Assembly (NCBI GenBank): GCA_016715625.1
Contig: JADJZU010000031.1
Span: 1 to 38,580, forward strand
Length of the DNA stretch: 38,580 bases
Reading direction: 5' to 3'
From: Bacteroidota bacterium
Lineage (GTDB): Bacteria; Bacteroidota; Bacteroidia; Chitinophagales; LD1
Under the pieces are notes generated by a model. That model had not been told where the DNA came from and made no database searches. It worked only from the letters and a program-made list of their open reading frames with translations. Positions 23,160 to 32,891 of the stretch are shown piece by piece. Position numbers and translations under genes: made by a program. The first letter of the stretch is position 1; each line of letters starts with the position of its first letter.

Positions 23160-26100
23160 TTACTGAATGACTAGTTTGCCTTTGGCACTGGCTTTTCCGT
23201 TTTGAACTACCTGGTAGGTGTAAATACCGGCTGATAGATTATTTCTGTCAAACATGAGGTTATTGCTATCACTGAAATTCTCTGAAACCACTCTTCCGGT
23301 CAAGTCGGTTACCACAAATTTGAAACCTTCTTGTAAGCTACTAATCCGAATCTCTGCAAATTGGTTCATTGGATTAGGCGCTACTACAACAGTAGCCGAT
23401 GAAGCCATGTCATCAATTGCACTTAACCCGATGAGCAATACTTCTGATTCGTTGGTTATAACTGCATCATTATAATCAAAGTAGATAGCTGCATCGTCTG
23501 CAATCACAGTTCCTTCGGGCAAATTGGCCAAGGCATTTACAGCAAATTTAACGAATCCATGACTGTTAGGTTCATCGTTGGTGCTATCCGGCAACATGAT
23601 TTGCGGAAACTGAAAATTCAACATATTGCCTGTTCTGGTTACAAAACAGCCGTGGCTGCTACCCAGAAACTCGAAACTGGTCGGATCTAAATCTGCGGCA
23701 ATTTCATCGACTATGACAACGTTTACGGCTGGCGCAGTTCCGGTATTCTGAAAGTTCACCACATATTCTATGCGTTGGTTTGGCTCAATAGTTGAAATCC
23801 AATGCTGGGCCGGATTAGTTTCTGTATTGGTGGTAAAAGCCAGCTTGTTGTTCGGGTCCCAACTTCCTGTTACGGCCTGGTGAACGGTGTCAACGTTATT
23901 AGTGGTGTTCACATCATTGCAACCACTGGCAGGAGTCACATTCACTAACGTGAATACAAACTGATTGAGTTGAATATTGGTTAAAGCATCAAAGTTTATC
24001 CAATAGTATTCGCAATCACCGGGCAGTAGGTTATTCAGAGCCCAACTTACAGTTCTAGTAGAAGCGTTAAGCGATGTTTGAACCGGAGAAGCATTGTCAA
24101 ATACCAAAGTATTATCGTAGAAGAAATTGACGGTGCCACTGCTTACGCTGGTGCCAATGTTGCAAACCTGCACATCATACCAGGCCGGAAATCCGGCTGT
24201 TACAGTAGTGTGTGGTGTTACACTGATATATAGATTGCAGATACCCGGTTGGCAATACGTTGCAAAGTTATTGTTGTTATAGCTTTGACCGGCTGTGGTA
24301 GCGGCAACAGAAATATTTTGCGGAGTGCTCACGCAGGCCTGGAAGTTACCGTTACTCATCGTGATGGTGTAATTACCAGCCGGAACAGTCACACAATATT
24401 GACCGGATTGAGAAGTATAGGCATGATAAACAGTGCCGTTTGATCGGGTAATATACACATGCACACTACCGATTCCCGTTTCTCCATTGTCCTGGACGTT
24501 ATTGTTGTTAGCATCAAAAAAGATTGTGCCGCAGATGCTCACATTGTTGTTTTGAATACCAAAGTTATAGCCACAATGTGAACCACCGGTGCCTGCAATA
24601 CTTACAGGATAGGAAGGGCAATTATTTAAAGTACCGGCTGAGCTATAAACAGGAACAGTAACGGAATTTCCTCCTTGTGGGCAATACATTACGTTATAAG
24701 TGCCAGCCGGAACAACGGTCACATAGTGACCAAAGCTATCGGTATAGGCCGGATAGTTTCCTACATATATATAGGCTCCGGCAATGCCCGGTTCGCCTGC
24801 ATCCTGGACGCCATTGCCGTTGAGGTCATTAAAAACTACACCGCAGATAGTGTCAGTAGGTAAAGTGGTCCCCTGTACGGTGTAGCATGCATCTGCCACA
24901 CAGCCATTCGCATCCACTACTGACATACAATACACGCCCGGAGCAGTAACGGTTAGTATATTGGAAGTAGAAGAACCGTTGCTCCATACATAAGTGTAAG
25001 GGGCTGTTCCGCCAGTGGCGTTAGCAATCAAAACATAAGGGGCGCTGGTGCTTTGCGTATACACTACCACATTGAGGTTGCAAGGATTTCCGGCAAAAAA
25101 ACTGTCGCAGGCAGCAGCAGAACATTGATTATTATCGTACACCGTTACACAGTATATTCCAGTGCTTGTAGGATTAAAGGATTGAGTGGTAACTCCATTG
25201 CTCCATGCAAAGGTGAAAGGTTGACTACCTCCGTTTGGCACAGCATACATGGTCGCGATGCCATTAGGGTCAACATTGGTATTCACACTTGCCGAAAAAT
25301 TCAGGCATGGATTTCCTCCGTTACCCGATACTACCACTGCACTACAGGTGGAATCTATACAAACAGTTCCGGGAATTGATACAACATGGCAAACAGTATA
25401 GGTTACAGAAGCCGGACTTGTTGGGAAAGTATAAGAAAAGGTGTTGCCCTGACCCACACTTACACCATTTACCTTCCAAATCAGTTGATTATTAGAATTG
25501 GCATTAGTGCCAGTGAAAGTGTAAAGGTTGCCCTGGTTGGTGTATGTAAATTGCGAATTGATACCGGCACAAGGGTTAGAGTTTTGAACCGAGATAGTCT
25601 GGCAGGTAGAATCGCACCAAGCCTGGTTGGACGACCAAATGTAAAGACAAACATTATAAGTTCCGGAAGGCAAGTTGTTCCATTGCACCGTCATCATTCC
25701 GGCAGAAAGCGGTGTAGAAGCATTGTAAGGTCCTGAAATAAACCATTGATATTGCGCTCCATTGGGAACCCCAGAAGAATTGCTGGTAGCTGTAACGGTT
25801 CCATTACCGCTGGTGGCATTGAAGCTTGCATTGGCTGTAGCACATGAATTGGTACCGTTTTGCACATAGTAAGTGATGCACGATGAATCGCAGAAAGTAT
25901 TGGCGTTAGCATATACATACAAGCAATAGGTGTGATAACCCGTGGAAACGCCAGTTAAAGTATAAGAAGAATTGGGTCCGGGATTGTTGAGTGCAACACC
26001 ATCAGCATACCATTGATAAAGTGTGTTGGCATTGGTACCGGTAGTAGTGCTGTTTAAGATAACGGCTGTAGCTGTAGGATTTGAAGCCGATAAACCTGCG

Positions 26101-26696
26101 CTCAAACTACCGCAAAGATTGTTGGTAACGCTAACGTTAGAGCAGTAAGAAGCACTGCAACCATTAGATGAAGTTACAGTGAGGCAAACCTGGTAGGAAC
26201 CATTTGTAAAAGTGTGAGCCGGGTTTTGACTGGTAGAGGTGCTGCCATCTCCAAAATCCCATGAGTAAGTGAGAGGTGGGTAGTTGGAACTACCATTTCC
26301 ACTAAATTGAATCTGGCCATTACCCAAATTAGAATATGTAAATGTTGCTACCACTATTCCATTACAATTGCTATAGGTTTTGCAAAATGTATCTACACAC
26401 GTTATGCTGCTTCCCTGCAATTGTGCGGTCACCGTCATACATACGTTAAACACACCCGGCTGAAACACGTGCGATGGCGATGCCAGATTGGAGCTACTTC
26501 CATCGCCAAAGTCCCAAAAATAACTAACCGGTTGCCAACCTTGCGCATAGGTAGTAGTGTCGTGAAACACCGGAACGCCATTCGGGTTATTGGCCGAATA
26601 GAAATACGGCTGTAATATGCCGCAGTTGATTTGCGCATTGCCACTAAACACCCCAAGGGCGAATAACACCAGCAGCATTGTTTTGATTGTTTTCAT
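23160..26696 (-). CDS. large T9SS-secreted PKD / SdrD B-like adhesin
   Basis: An 1178-residue secreted, Thr/Asn/Ser-rich surface protein. Residues 1-21 are a signal peptide. Two PKD domains follow, each with WDFGDGS (residues 61-67 and about 147). Residues about 190-600 hold Ig-like repeats with paired cysteines and SprB-like units (FAWSNGVTTQSF; YVWSNGSSTSN). Two SdrD B-like domains begin near 619 and 719 (VFNDLNGNGVQDAGEPG; FFDANNNNVQDNGETG), with Ca-binding-type Asp/Asn patterns. A DUF11-like domain is near 965 (VNFQNTGTAPAVNVV). The last 80 residues are a T9SS sorting domain (VAPNPMNQFAEI; VTDLTGRVV; GKLVIQ). The role is likely adhesion or matrix formation at the cell surface. Confidence 0.9.
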   Translation of the reverse strand: MKTIKTMLLVLFALGVFSGNAQINCGILQPYFYSANNPNGVPVFHDTTTYAQGWQPVSYFWDFGDGSSSNLASPSHVFQPGVFNVCMTVTAQLQGSSITCVDTFCKTYSNCNGIVVATFTYSNLGNGQIQFSGNGSSNYPPLTYSWDFGDGSTSTSQNPAHTFTNGSYQVCLTVTSSNGCSASYCSNVSVTNNLCGSLSAGLSASNPTATAVILNSTTTGTNANTLYQWYADGVALNNPGPNSSYTLTGVSTGYHTYCLYVYANANTFCDSSCITYYVQNGTNSCATANASFNATSGNGTVTATSNSSGVPNGAQYQWFISGPYNASTPLSAGMMTVQWNNLPSGTYNVCLYIWSSNQAWCDSTCQTISVQNSNPCAGINSQFTYTNQGNLYTFTGTNANSNNQLIWKVNGVSVGQGNTFSYTFPTSPASVTYTVCHVVSIPGTVCIDSTCSAVVVSGNGGNPCLNFSASVNTNVDPNGIATMYAVPNGGSQPFTFAWSNGVTTQSFNPTSTGIYCVTVYDNNQCSAAACDSFFAGNPCNLNVVVYTQSTSAPYVLIANATGGTAPYTYVWSNGSSTSNILTVTAPGVYCMSVVDANGCVADACYTVQGTTLPTDTICGVVFNDLNGNGVQDAGEPGIAGAYIYVGNYPAYTDSFGHYVTVVPAGTYNVMYCPQGGNSVTVPVYSSAGTLNNCPSYPVSIAGTGGSHCGYNFGIQNNNVSICGTIFFDANNNNVQDNGETGIGSVHVYITRSNGTVYHAYTSQSGQYCVTVPAGNYTITMSNGNFQACVSTPQNISVAATTAGQSYNNNNFATYCQPGICNLYISVTPHTTVTAGFPAWYDVQVCNIGTSVSSGTVNFFYDNTLVFDNASPVQTSLNASTRTVSWALNNLLPGDCEYYWINFDALTNIQLNQFVFTLVNVTPASGCNDVNTTNNVDTVHQAVTGSWDPNNKLAFTTNTETNPAQHWISTIEPNQRIEYVVNFQNTGTAPAVNVVIVDEIAADLDPTSFEFLGSSHGCFVTRTGNMLNFQFPQIMLPDSTNDEPNSHGFVKFAVNALANLPEGTVIADDAAIYFDYNDAVITNESEVLLIGLSAIDDMASSATVVVAPNPMNQFAEIRISSLQEGFKFVVTDLTGRVVSENFSDSNNLMFDRNNLSAGIYTYQVVQNGKASAKGKLVIQ

Positions 26697-26829
26697 ACTG
26701 ATTGTTTTAAAATGAAAAAAATGAATAGCCTGTTCGTTACTTTGATGATGTAATAATACGTAGACGTTGGCTATGAGTTAGAAAATTGTATGTAAATTAT
26801 TACCTGCTCAAATGGTATTAAGTTTATAC

Positions 26830-28296
26830 CTATTTATCAGATACTTTCTGCGATAGCCATACTCTGTATTTCAGCACTTCTCCATCTTCTACCGATTCTT
26901 TGACCTTCTGATTTACAAACTTTATCATAGCATTCTGATGCTTTTTATTTGATTGCAATCCTGAGTTGTCCTCGGTCTGATAAATTAAATCCAAGACAAA
27001 CCGCTCCCGTTTAGCTTCCTCGGCCTGCAGTAACTCTTTGAATTGTTTTCTTACTTGTTCAACTCTCTTTTTCGTATCCAACTTATCGCCACTCTCATAT
27101 TGTATAATACACTCTGCTACGGCAATTTTCATTTTAAACTCCATGTCAGCCTTCTTGTAATGGTCATTGCCATACAAGCGCACCAGATTGCGGATGGCTT
27201 CATTATAGCGATGTTGAAAGAAGAGTAAACTCGCCTTATTCAGCAAAATGAAGAACTCGTAATAGGCATTTTGCTTACCCCTGATTTCGCGCTCCATTTC
27301 ATCCAGTGCCTTCAAACCCCGAACAATATCAATCTGGGCATAGTTTATAACAAGCGAGTTATAGTAGAAGAACAGATACTTGTCATAATACTGATTGTTG
27401 TAGCTTGTCATCTCCTGCCCCAGCGTTTCTGCATAGTCCAGGCTTTCCAAAAACTTTCGATTCTTGAAGGTAGAATTGATAATGTAAACGAGCATCTGCA
27501 ACTTGGACTCATGGTTGCTTTTGTCGAACCACTTTTCCTCTAAAAACCGATTGTAGGTTGTCAATGCATATTTTTCAAGCTCAATAAAATTGTGATTTTG
27601 AATAAAAATCTGACAAACCGCCTTAAATACACGAAGTTGAAAAGTCCTGCTGTTGCGTATTTCTTCATTTTTAGCAAACTCCTTAATCGTAGTATCCAGT
27701 AGTTTCAATAGGCCGGTATCTCGCTTGCCGTAGTTTTGTGAAAGCTTGAGGCGATAGGTAACAGCCGCCAAGGTCTGGTCTGTTTCTCGTATTTTATTCA
27801 ATTTATCAGCATTGGCTTTTCTGCGCGCTATGTATGACTCCGGGTTTATCTCGGGTAAATCGGAGCTGAGTTTTACAAAGCTGGCATAGATGATATCCAG
27901 CATTTCAAAATTTTCAGAATGAATTGCCTTTTTCTCCGCTTTTCTGAGGTAGTAAGAGGCTAGTTTAGGTTGGTTGCGGTAAATGAAAATGGTATATAAA
28001 GAGAGAAGCAAAAACAGATTATTAGACTCGTGCTTATTAAAATGCAGGAGCGACAAGTTATATCCCAAATCTTCCTGTAAGCGATTTTTGAGCCGGTAAA
28101 ATGAATTTTTGTCCGGACTGCTGTATAACTTTTTGAATATGTAAGATTCATTGTAAGCATCTCCACTCTTTCGGATATAGTCAAAGAGCATAACGTCTTT
28201 TCTCTCCCCAGACGAGTTGGTGCTGTTTATCCAAAGCTTAAAGTTGCGCACTTCTTCTTTGGTCATTACATTTATCAGATTATTTAAGATATCCAT
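26830..28296 (-). CDS. cytosolic all-helical (TPR-like) protein of unknown function
   Basis: A 488-residue protein with no signal peptide or membrane segment. It is rich in Lys, Glu, Tyr, Phe and Leu and reads as a continuous array of amphipathic helices (LASYYLRKAEKKAIHSENFE; QYYDKYLFFYYNSLVINYAQ; LNKASLLFFQHRYNEAIRNL), as in degenerate TPR arrays. The first 90 residues (MTKEEVRNFKLWI; FYRLKNRLQEDLGYNLSL) look like a separate winged or helical domain. I do not recognise the family. It lies alone between the adhesin gene and divergent secreted genes, with its own candidate promoter. A regulatory or scaffold role is possible but not shown. Confidence 0.75.
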   Translation of the reverse strand: MDILNNLINVMTKEEVRNFKLWINSTNSSGERKDVMLFDYIRKSGDAYNESYIFKKLYSSPDKNSFYRLKNRLQEDLGYNLSLLHFNKHESNNLFLLLSLYTIFIYRNQPKLASYYLRKAEKKAIHSENFEMLDIIYASFVKLSSDLPEINPESYIARRKANADKLNKIRETDQTLAAVTYRLKLSQNYGKRDTGLLKLLDTTIKEFAKNEEIRNSRTFQLRVFKAVCQIFIQNHNFIELEKYALTTYNRFLEEKWFDKSNHESKLQMLVYIINSTFKNRKFLESLDYAETLGQEMTSYNNQYYDKYLFFYYNSLVINYAQIDIVRGLKALDEMEREIRGKQNAYYEFFILLNKASLLFFQHRYNEAIRNLVRLYGNDHYKKADMEFKMKIAVAECIIQYESGDKLDTKKRVEQVRKQFKELLQAEEAKRERFVLDLIYQTEDNSGLQSNKKHQNAMIKFVNQKVKESVEDGEVLKYRVWLSQKVSDK

Positions 28297-28321
28297 AGAG
28301 GCATTTTGAATAAGTAAGAAT

Positions 28322-28329
28322 CGAATATA
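28322..28329 (-). promoter_or_regulatory. candidate -7 promoter element of the helical protein gene (TATATTCG)
   Basis: Matches TAnnTTTG in all but one base. A TTG lies 17 bases upstream on the minus strand. The ATG at 28296 follows 25 bases later. Confidence 0.4.
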
Positions 28330-28380
28330 AAATAAATAGGTAATTGCAACGAAGCATCTACATTAGCTGTCAAGAAGAAT

Positions 28381-29073
28381 ATGATGAACAAACAACTACA
28401 TCTTTTCTGTTTGGCGGTTTCCATGCTGTTAGCGTCACTGACAGTTAGTGCTCAACCTGCGGGAATAGCGGTTAAACTGCTAAGCTACAACATCACTCCC
28501 AACAATGTCGCCAACATTGGTTACACGATTACCATCAATACGGAAGTAACTAACGAGGATTCGTCTACCTACACCGGCACCTTGGATTTTGGCTTGCGTA
28601 ACAGCAATTTCGTCATTAACGACTCTAACGTATTTAATAAACCCTGGTATAGTGGATTACAGGCAATTACGCTTAGTGGGTTTGAAACGGTTCCTGCCAT
28701 TTTTAGTGTAGAAATTGATGCGCAGTATTTTGCTCCGGGGCCCGATGTGGTAGTGGTATGGCCAATTTCCAATAAGCCAATAGCCGATTCGGTCCTTATC
28801 TTTATAAACGTACAGAACCCCAGTTCCATCGAAGATGAAACAGAACTTCCTTTTGCCTATACAGTTCAAAACAACCGCTTGATATTCAGTTATGACCCGA
28901 ACGATATTGACTTTAAACAGGTAAGAATATTTGACATTACCGGCCGCATGCCCATAGCCTACATGGGTAGCAATATTGTGGAAGTAGCACTTGGTAATTT
29001 ACCCCGTGGACTATATCTCTGCGAGATACTTACACGCGACAACCAGCGAAAGACTATAAAGTTTGTGCTGTAA
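28381..29073 (+). CDS. secreted protein with T9SS-like C-terminal domain
   Basis: A 230-residue exported protein. The signal peptide ends near residue 25 (LLASLTVSAQ). Residues 28-140 form a beta-rich domain of CARDB or DUF11 character (NVANIGYTITINTEV; GTLDFGLRNSNFV), ending in FINVQNPSSIED. The last 75 residues resemble a sorting domain (RLIFSYDPNDIDFKQVRIFD, then ITGR; LPRGLYLCEI; RKTIKFVL), though the usual Pro-Asn-Pro motif is replaced by YDPND. It is probably a T9SS cargo protein. The second ATG (28384) is an equal start choice. It precedes a frameshifted PKD gene on the same strand. Confidence 0.78.
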   Translation: MMNKQLHLFCLAVSMLLASLTVSAQPAGIAVKLLSYNITPNNVANIGYTITINTEVTNEDSSTYTGTLDFGLRNSNFVINDSNVFNKPWYSGLQAITLSGFETVPAIFSVEIDAQYFAPGPDVVVVWPISNKPIADSVLIFINVQNPSSIEDETELPFAYTVQNNRLIFSYDPNDIDFKQVRIFDITGRMPIAYMGSNIVEVALGNLPRGLYLCEILTRDNQRKTIKFVL

Positions 29074-29146
29074 GTCGGATTATTGCACAGCTATAAAGTG
29101 TCATTTCTTTTATAGTAATTCGTGCCTCAAATCTTACACTTTCCCC

Positions 29147-31299
29147 ATGAACAAATCTTTACTTCTGCTATTGAGTTTGTTTTCCTTTCTGGCAAACGCA
29201 CAAACTCCTATTACTTTCAACATTACTGATATTCCCGCAACGGGACAGTCGCAGCGATTAGCCATTGATACATTTCCGCTGCCGGCAGTAAGTTTTGGCA
29301 ATAAGGGAGCTAATCAGGTCTATGATTTCAGTAATCTTACCCTATTCAAATACGACACAGCGGAATATAGAACTCCCACCAATGGCCAGCTAACCACATG
29401 TCCGAATGCAGATGTAGCAACTACGGCAGATGGTGTTAATTTTTTGCTCACAAATACCGACAATGCCAATAACAAGTTGACATTGGAAGGTTTTGAAGGA
29501 CAATTGGTGCCCGGAACCACTTTGTCTGCGGCCTATGGCACGAAGCCCGATTTGTTTCGATTTCCGACCAACTATTTAAACACTTTTGGAGGCACCGCTT
29601 ATCTATACAAAAGAGTAACAGGGGCACAGGTGAATCAACCATTGGCCGATTCGGTGGAACTCACCATAAACACCACTTACACAGATACCATAGACGGATG
29701 GGGAAAGGTAATTACACCCGTGGGTGGCTACAAATGCCTGCGCAAACAACGGAAAGAAACCACCACCACGCTTATTCGCGCCAAAACTTTTTTTGGTTGG
29801 TCCACCATCTCAAATACCACCAACACGACCATACGCTACAGCTATGTAACCAAAGAAGCTAAAGGGAGTGTTATCAATTTCAACTATGATACGGCCAATG
29901 TTTTACAATCTGTTAACTGGAGCATGGTCCCTCCTACCGCACCGGCTGCAGACTTTAGCTTCAATAGTGGCGCAGCTGGGGTTATCAATTTTACCGACCT
30001 ATCTGACGGCTACCCCACTTCGTGGAGTTGGAATTTTGGAGATGGCAGCGCGAACGGAACCACACAAAATCCAAGTCATACATACGCTGCCAATGGGACC
30101 TATACCGTTTGTCTAATTGCCTCTAATGCTGGCGGTAGTAGTACGCAGGTTTGTAAACAAATAGTAGTAAGCAATGCGGCTTTAGCACCGGTTGCTGACT
30201 TTAGCTGGGTAAACCCAAGTGGTGGCTTAGTGAACTTTACCGATTTGATACTAATACGCCTACCTCGTGGAGTTGGGACTTTGGTGATGGTAGCGCATTG
30301 GGCACAACCCAAAACCCTAACCACATCTACACTGCAAACAATACTTACAACGTGTGCCTCATCGCTTCAAACGGAGGAGGCAGCAGTTCACAGGTTTGCA
30401 AAAATGTGGTGGTAAGTGGAATCAGCGCAGCGAATAATGCACCCATAGCAGTGGATGATACAGCAAGTGTTTTGCAGCCTAATTCCTTAACTGTAAATGT
30501 AGGCCTGAACGACCTGGATCCTGACAATGATAATATTTGCGTGACAGATGTTTATGGCTCACCCGCCTTTAGCATTGCACCTACCGGAAATTGCACCAGC
30601 ATTCTATACCAGCCCGACTCTACCTTTAGCGGAGCCGACACCTGTTGGTATGTCATTTGTGATAATGGCTCGCCTGTTTTGTGCGACACAGGTATGTTGA
30701 TTATAAACTCTTTACACAATGCGAGTTTACTACCTACGGCTAGTTTTACAGTTAGTCCCGATTTATTTGATTGTGTATCGGCCGACCCATATTCAGCTTA
30801 TGCAATACTTAGCACTTCCATAAATTCAAGTAGCCTGGCGTGGACTTTTTCATCATTAGACTCTTCCAAAACCTATAACTCCGTTAGTGTGAATTTTTCA
30901 CCATGGCAGCTTTGGAATAACTATCCTGATTATGGATTTTTAGAAGTATGTCTCACTGCCTCCAATCAATTTGGCTCGGATACAAAGTGCGACACAGCTT
31001 GTTACCTAATTTGGGAGTCCATCAATGAAATCAGCCTGTCCGGCATTTCTATTTCACCCAACCCCGGAAATGATATCATTTTGATTGATATGAGCAAAAA
31101 TCAAGATGCTCTTACGATGAACTATGCAACTGTTAGCATTGTAAACATAATGGGACAGCAAGTAATAGAATTAGAAAACAATGGGTCACGAATTTTAAAT
31201 ATCAATACTACTTTCCTTACACCCGGAAGTTACTATGCCATACTCCATGCTCGCGATGGTGTACGCAAAACTTTAGGCAGATTTGTAATAGCCCGATAA
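29147..31299 (+). pseudogene. PKD-domain T9SS-secreted protein, broken by a frameshift
   Basis: Read in two frames this is one gene of about 717 codons. Frame 1 runs from the ATG at 29147 (signal peptide MNKSLLLLLSLFSFLANA) through a 240-residue beta-rich region of unknown fold and a first PKD domain (WSWNFGDGS, 30025-30051), then leaves the true frame at 30245-30247 and stops at 30415. The second frame picks up at 30247 in the same PKD domain (WSWDFGDGS), followed by a Big_17/cadherin-like Ig domain (APIAVDDTASVLQPN; NDLDPDNDN), a further beta domain and a complete T9SS sorting domain (SISPNPGND; VNIMGQQVIEL; LGRFVIAR). The break is a net loss of one base modulo three. It could be a real mutation, an assembly error or a switchable site. 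The stop abuts the coaB start. Confidence 0.8.
30242..30252 (+). other. frameshift site in the PKD gene
   Basis: The first PKD repeat reads Thr-Asp-Leu-Ser-Asp at this point. The second reads Thr-Asp-Leu and then continues with Asp-Thr-Asn only if the frame moves back by one base at 30247. The sequence GATTTGATACT lacks the serine codon plus one base compared with the first repeat, so a four-base deletion is the simplest explanation. Confidence 0.7.
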
Positions 31300-31959
31300 A
31301 TGCATGTATTGGTTACAGCAGGCCCTACTCACGAGCCTATAGACCCTGTTCGTTTTATCGGAAATCACTCATCCGGCAAGATGGGGATTGCTATTGCCGA
31401 AAAATTTTCAGCCGAAGGGCATGAGGTGAATCTGGTATTAGGCGCTACACATCTGCGTCCTGCAGATAGCAGAATTCAGGTAGCTGCTGTGCAAACGGCA
31501 GCAGAAATGTTTGAAGCCTGCAAACAATATTTTCCCAAAGCAGATGTTATTGTGTTTGCCGCTGCGGTGGCGGACTATACACCAAAAGAATTGAGCCCTG
31601 TAAAAATCAAAAAGAAAGATAACGAACTCACGATTGAACTGGTGAAAACAAAGGATATTGCTGCTGAGCTCGGGAGATTGAAAAGTGATAAACAACTAAT
31701 TGTTGGTTTTGCCCTGGAAACAGATAATGAAGAGACCAACGCGCTGGATAAATTGAAAAAGAAAAACTTCGATTTTGTGGTACTTAACTCCATGCGCGAT
31801 GCAGGTGCTGGCTTTCAGCACGATACCAATCGCATTACTATACTGGATAAATACAATAACGAAACTAAATTTGAGTTAAAGAGTAAGCACGAAGTGGCCA
31901 ATGATATTTATGATTACACAATGAAACTGATTCAGAAAGAAAAAGACATTACTGCATGA
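31300..31959 (+). CDS. coaB: phosphopantothenoylcysteine synthetase (CoaB domain alone)
   Basis: A 219-residue enzyme that joins 4'-phosphopantothenate and cysteine in CoA synthesis. Family motifs are TAGPTHEPIDPVRFIGN at 6-22, the phosphate-binding NHSSGKMG at 22-29, AAAVADYTP near residue 87-95, the substrate-site segment LVKTKDI, and VGFALETDN. The C-terminal VVLNSMRDAGAGFQ is intact. In most bacteria, including the usual Bacteroidota arrangement, this domain is fused behind the CoaC decarboxylase; here the ATG at 31300 starts exactly at the CoaB domain and no CoaC sequence precedes it. The start directly abuts the stop of the frameshifted PKD gene. It overlaps the DUF4835 gene by four bases (ATGA). 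Confidence 0.92.
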   Translation: MHVLVTAGPTHEPIDPVRFIGNHSSGKMGIAIAEKFSAEGHEVNLVLGATHLRPADSRIQVAAVQTAAEMFEACKQYFPKADVIVFAAAVADYTPKELSPVKIKKKDNELTIELVKTKDIAAELGRLKSDKQLIVGFALETDNEETNALDKLKKKNFDFVVLNSMRDAGAGFQHDTNRITILDKYNNETKFELKSKHEVANDIYDYTMKLIQKEKDITA

Positions 31960-32891
31960 ACATTTATTTCTCCTTCCGCGGCTTGGCATTAGTAGCCTTT
32001 CTGATAACACTCGCTCCATCTTTATCTGCACAAGAGTTGCGCTGCCAGGTTACGGTGAACGGACAACGAATCAACGGAGTTGACCCGGTTATTTTTACGA
32101 CACTACAAACTCAACTTAACGACTTCATCAATTCCAGGGTATGGACCACGGACCAGTTTTCGCCCGAAGAAAAGATAGAGTGCAGTTTGTTCCTGAACAT
32201 TGCTGAAAGTCCATCGCAGGATAATTACAAGGCCAGTGCTACTATTCAGGCCAGCCGCCCGGTGTTCAATAGCTCTTACAATAGCACCACCTTCAATTTT
32301 ATTGACAATAGCTGGAATTTTACCTACGTGCAAAATGCACCTCTGGAGTTTAATGCCAATCAGTATACCTCTAATATTGTTTCGCTTGTATCATTCTACG
32401 TCTATACCATTATCGGCCTGGATTATGAGAGCATGGCAAAAGGCGGAGGAGCAAAATATTTTTCTACTGCCGAACAGATTATGAACTCCACCGTTAATGC
32501 TCTTTCGTCAGGCGATGGACAAATTATTGGATGGCGTTCGTTTGACGGTCAAATTAACCGCAATCGTTACCAACTCAATAATAGTATGCTTTCAAGCAAG
32601 TATGAATCTTTCCGTCAGGCTATCTATGAATACCACCACTTAGGCATGGATAATTTCTACGAAAAACCGGCTGTGGCTCACCAAAATATTCTGAATGCAC
32701 TGGATAAGTTGGATAAAATAGCCCGCGAAAATCCAAACAATATTTTATTAGCCGTATTTTTTCAGGCAAAGAGTGATGAGTTACTCAATGTTTTTTCCGG
32801 AGCCGATATGGGGGAAAAAGCAAAGGCTCTTTCTTTACTACGAAGGGCCGATGCCAGCAACGCGGCCAAGTATGACAAGCTAATGAAGTAG
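31956..32891 (+). CDS. DUF4835 family exported protein
   Basis: A 311-residue protein with a signal peptide ending near residue 25 (PSLSAQ). The mature start ELRCQVTVNGQRINGVDPVI and the following TLQTQLNDFINSRVWTTDQF match the DUF4835 family, which is typically encoded just after coaBC in Bacteroidota. Other family-like segments are FVQ-type SFYVYTIIGLDYESMAKGGG and the C-terminal helical part ending in LLRRADASNAAKYDKLMK. Function is unknown, and its conserved place beside CoA and repair genes has not been explained. It is translationally coupled to coaB. Its stop abuts the stop of the convergent phosphopantetheinyl transferase gene. Confidence 0.88.
   Translation: MNIYFSFRGLALVAFLITLAPSLSAQELRCQVTVNGQRINGVDPVIFTTLQTQLNDFINSRVWTTDQFSPEEKIECSLFLNIAESPSQDNYKASATIQASRPVFNSSYNSTTFNFIDNSWNFTYVQNAPLEFNANQYTSNIVSLVSFYVYTIIGLDYESMAKGGGAKYFSTAEQIMNSTVNALSSGDGQIIGWRSFDGQINRNRYQLNNSMLSSKYESFRQAIYEYHHLGMDNFYEKPAVAHQNILNALDKLDKIARENPNNILLAVFFQAKSDELLNVFSGADMGEKAKALSLLRRADASNAAKYDKLMK

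Noticed and set aside
30242..30252. Programmed -1 ribosomal frameshift in the PKD gene
   Set aside because: No X-XXY-YYZ slippery heptamer and no obvious downstream stem. Comparison with the first PKD repeat is better explained by a deletion.
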